Positions 15,240 to 16,799 of a stretch of 16,799 bases of DNA are shown piece after piece (the first letter of the stretch is position 1; each line of letters opens with the position of its first letter). Location of the stretch: the NCBI GenBank assembly GCA_018623405.1, contig JAAZVO010000029.1:1-16799 (forward strand). Reading direction: 5' to 3'. Made by a program: the position numbers and the translations under genes. Source of the stretch: Crocinitomicaceae bacterium. GTDB lineage: Bacteria > Bacteroidota > Bacteroidia > Flavobacteriales_G > Salibacteraceae. Below the pieces are notes generated by a model. That model had not been told where the DNA came from. It saw only the letters and a program-made list of their open reading frames with translations, and made no database searches.

Positions 15240-16187
15240 ATGAAATTAGGCGTTGGCATTATTGGGTATGGACACATTGCAAAAAAGCATGAGCAGGTAA
15301 TTGCAGAAAGCCCAAATTTTCAATTGTTAAAAACCTCAACCCAATTTTCAGTTCAATCTATTTTGGCAGATAGTCAAGTTGATATAGTAGTAGTTTCCAA
15401 TCCAAGTGGAGTACATGCGAAAACTGTTGTGGAGGCCTTAAACGCCCAAAAGCATGTGTTGGTAGAAAAGCCAATGGCGCTTAAATCTGCAGATTGTGAA
15501 GAGATGATAATTGCTGCGGAAAAAGCCCAAAAAAAACTATTTGTCGTAAAGCAAAACAGGTTTAACTTACCCATAAAAGACCTAAAAGTTGCACTTGAAA
15601 GAGGTCTGTTTGGAAAAGTTTTTCAATTGGAGGTAAATGGATTTTGGAACAGAAACGAGGCTTATTACAAAAACTCAAATTGGCGTGGAACAAAGGCCTT
15701 AGATGGTGGAATATTGTTCAATCAATTCTCACACTTCATTGATATTTTATATTTCCTCTTTGGCGAAATAAACCCCATAAAAGCCAAATTGGCTAATTAC
15801 AATCACCCTTACATTGAGTTTGAAGACACGGTGAATGCAATTTTCGAAACAGCTTCAGGAGCACAAGGAGCCTTAAATTGCTCTACCAATGCCACCAACC
15901 AAAACATGGAGGGTAGCCTTACAGTATTTGCAGAAAAAGCAACCATTAAAATAGGGGGGAAATACCTCAATAAGATAGAATACCTTCAACTAGGTAAATC
16001 AATTGAAAAAGAAATCCAACAATTGAATTTGTTTGAAAGCGATACTGAGGAAGTTCCAAACAATCACTTTGCAGTTTACGAAAGTGTTTTTAAAGCCTTG
16101 AATGGAGAAGAAGATAAAACTTTAGCATCAGCAAAAGAAGGAAAAGCGGTTGTGGAAATTATTGAAAAATTTTACGCTGCTCAATAA
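15240..16187 (+). CDS. Gfo/Idh/MocA-family NAD(P)-dependent oxidoreductase, possibly WlbA/WbpB-like
   Basis: A 315-residue oxidoreductase. GIIGYGHIAKKH (residues 6-17) is the Rossmann dinucleotide loop. VLVEKPMAL (73-81) contains the family EKP with catalytic K77. WRGTKALDGGILFNQFSHFIDIL from 148, with H165, resembles the WRGT..LDGGG...N.G.H.ID signature of UDP-GlcNAc-uronate 3-dehydrogenases (WlbA/WbpB), which feed diacetamido-uronic acid synthesis. That substrate is inferred; the usual partner aminotransferase and acetyltransferase are not in the window. The region between Rossmann strands 2 and 3 is about 17 residues shorter than usual: EKP is at 76-78 instead of about 93-97. It overlaps rdgB by one base (TAATG), so the two are probably co-transcribed. 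Confidence 0.88.
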   Translation: MKLGVGIIGYGHIAKKHEQVIAESPNFQLLKTSTQFSVQSILADSQVDIVVVSNPSGVHAKTVVEALNAQKHVLVEKPMALKSADCEEMIIAAEKAQKKLFVVKQNRFNLPIKDLKVALERGLFGKVFQLEVNGFWNRNEAYYKNSNWRGTKALDGGILFNQFSHFIDILYFLFGEINPIKAKLANYNHPYIEFEDTVNAIFETASGAQGALNCSTNATNQNMEGSLTVFAEKATIKIGGKYLNKIEYLQLGKSIEKEIQQLNLFESDTEEVPNNHFAVYESVFKALNGEEDKTLASAKEGKAVVEIIEKFYAAQ

Positions 16188-16768
16188 TGGAAAAGTTAGT
16201 TTTTGCCACCAATAACAAGCATAAGCTTTCAGAAATAAAACAAATTTTGGAAGGCAGGTTTGAGGTGCTCTCTTTGGCAGATATTGGTTTCCTTCAAGAG
16301 ATTGAAGAGCCGTATGAAACCTTAGTTGAAAACGCTTTTGAAAAGGCTAGGGTAGTACATGCGTTTTGCGGACTAAATGTATTTGCTGATGATACAGGAT
16401 TGATGGTTGATGCGTTGAACGGAGCGCCCGGAGTTTATTCAGCCCGTTATGCAGGAGAAGGTTGCTCTTTTGAAGACAACGTAAATAAACTACTTTCTGA
16501 ACTTAGTGAAGCTGAAAATCGAATTGCGAAATTTCAAACTGTAATTGCTTTGATTTTAAATGGGGAAGAACATCATTTTATTGGCGAAGTAAAAGGAGAA
16601 ATTACTCAATCAGCATCTGGAAACGAAGGTTTTGGGTATGATCCAATTTTTAAACCCGATGGATTTAAGGAAACTTTTGCCGAGATGGATGCTAAAACAA
16701 AAAATAGCGTAAGCCATCGTGGCAGGGCAGTACAAAAGCTGGTTGCGTTTTTAAGTTCTAAAGTCTAA
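16187..16768 (+). CDS. rdgB: Non-canonical purine NTP pyrophosphatase (RdgB/HAM1)
   Basis: A 193-residue enzyme of normal family length. It hydrolyses dITP, ITP and XTP to the monophosphate and pyrophosphate, keeping deaminated purines out of DNA and RNA. The family motifs are all present: FATNNKHKLSEI (6-17), ENAFEKAR, FADDTGLMVDAL (66-77, with metal and catalytic acids D68/D69), GAPGVYSARYAGEG, GFGYDPIF (148-155) and SHRGRA (176-181). The start is ATG overlapping the upstream TAA by one base. It is a housekeeping gene with no direct role in polysaccharide synthesis, which suggests that the mobile part of the locus ends before it. Confidence 0.97.
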   Translation: MEKLVFATNNKHKLSEIKQILEGRFEVLSLADIGFLQEIEEPYETLVENAFEKARVVHAFCGLNVFADDTGLMVDALNGAPGVYSARYAGEGCSFEDNVNKLLSELSEAENRIAKFQTVIALILNGEEHHFIGEVKGEITQSASGNEGFGYDPIFKPDGFKETFAEMDAKTKNSVSHRGRAVQKLVAFLSSKV

Positions 16769-16799
16769 GGAGGAAAGAGGAAGGAGGAAAGACAAAGGA
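16769..16799 (+). repeat. Purine-rich repeat at the right edge (continues outside)
   Basis: Directly after the rdgB stop comes GGAGGAAAGAGGAAGGAGGA and similar purine-only sequence ending GACAAAGGA. The 9-mer GACAAAGGA also occurs in the insert of the PglA-like gene (around 13900), with similar AGGAAAG/GAGAAAGG context. The two appear to be the same class of low-complexity dispersed repeat, cut off here by the window edge. Confidence 0.5.

Noticed and set aside
15002..15292. Possible 96-codon gene before the oxidoreductase
   Set aside because: Its residues are translated A/T repeats and it runs into the oxidoreductase start in another frame; there is no protein family signal.

Overview
The window looks like a chromosomal segment from a member of the Bacteroidota (Bacteroidetes); I cannot place it below phylum. 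Three things point there: the giant secreted PKD-repeat protein with a type IX secretion (T9SS) C-terminal sorting tail, the lack of Shine-Dalgarno sequences before most genes, and the kind of short dispersed repeats in the non-coding DNA. It carries a surface-polysaccharide (O-antigen, capsule or exopolysaccharide) biosynthesis cluster of the Wzx/Wzy type.

Layout. Positions 1-4151 (minus strand) hold the first 1383 codons of a T9SS-exported multi-domain adhesin: signal peptide, LamG/concanavalin-like N-terminus, thirteen Ig/PKD-type modules, a CARDB-like domain and the start of the sorting tail; the gene runs off the left edge. A short AT-rich gap (4152-4390) follows. From 4391 to 12032 (plus strand) eight tightly packed genes form one operon: Wzx-like flippase, hexapeptide acyltransferase, FkbM-type methyltransferase, GT4 glycosyltransferase, class I methyltransferase, GT2 glycosyltransferase, and two more GT4/GT-B glycosyltransferases. 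A multi-pass Wzy-like membrane protein lies on the opposite strand (12000-13346). It overlaps the last glycosyltransferase tail to tail by 33 bp, and its start codon directly abuts the start codon of the next plus-strand gene, a PglA-like glycosyltransferase (13347-14582). Then come a 657-bp non-coding stretch full of short direct and inverted repeats, a Gfo/Idh/MocA sugar-nucleotide oxidoreductase (15240-16187) and rdgB (16187-16768). The window ends in a purine-rich repeat.

How the genes fit together. Five glycosyltransferases would build a lipid-linked oligosaccharide. The two methyltransferases and the acyltransferase would decorate it, Wzx would flip it and the Wzy-like protein would polymerise it. 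The oxidoreductase may help make a modified sugar nucleotide. No initiating phosphoglycosyltransferase, chain-length regulator or export channel lies in the window. RdgB is housekeeping.

Most notable: (1) a sharply AT-rich island (about 3180-13346) whose left edge falls inside the adhesin gene and whose right edge falls at the start-start junction at 13346/13347; (2) seven of the nine complete genes in that island start with TTG or GTG, whereas all four other starts are ATG; (3) the opposite-strand wzy-like gene sits in the cluster with no spare DNA on either side, as in a noncontiguous operon; (4) about 45 codons of intergenic-type repeat, including a near-perfect palindrome, are carried in frame inside the PglA-like glycosyltransferase; (5) the adhesin contains an internal duplication with a regular 391-394-residue offset. 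I see no wholly new system. These are structural and evolutionary oddities in a recognisable locus.
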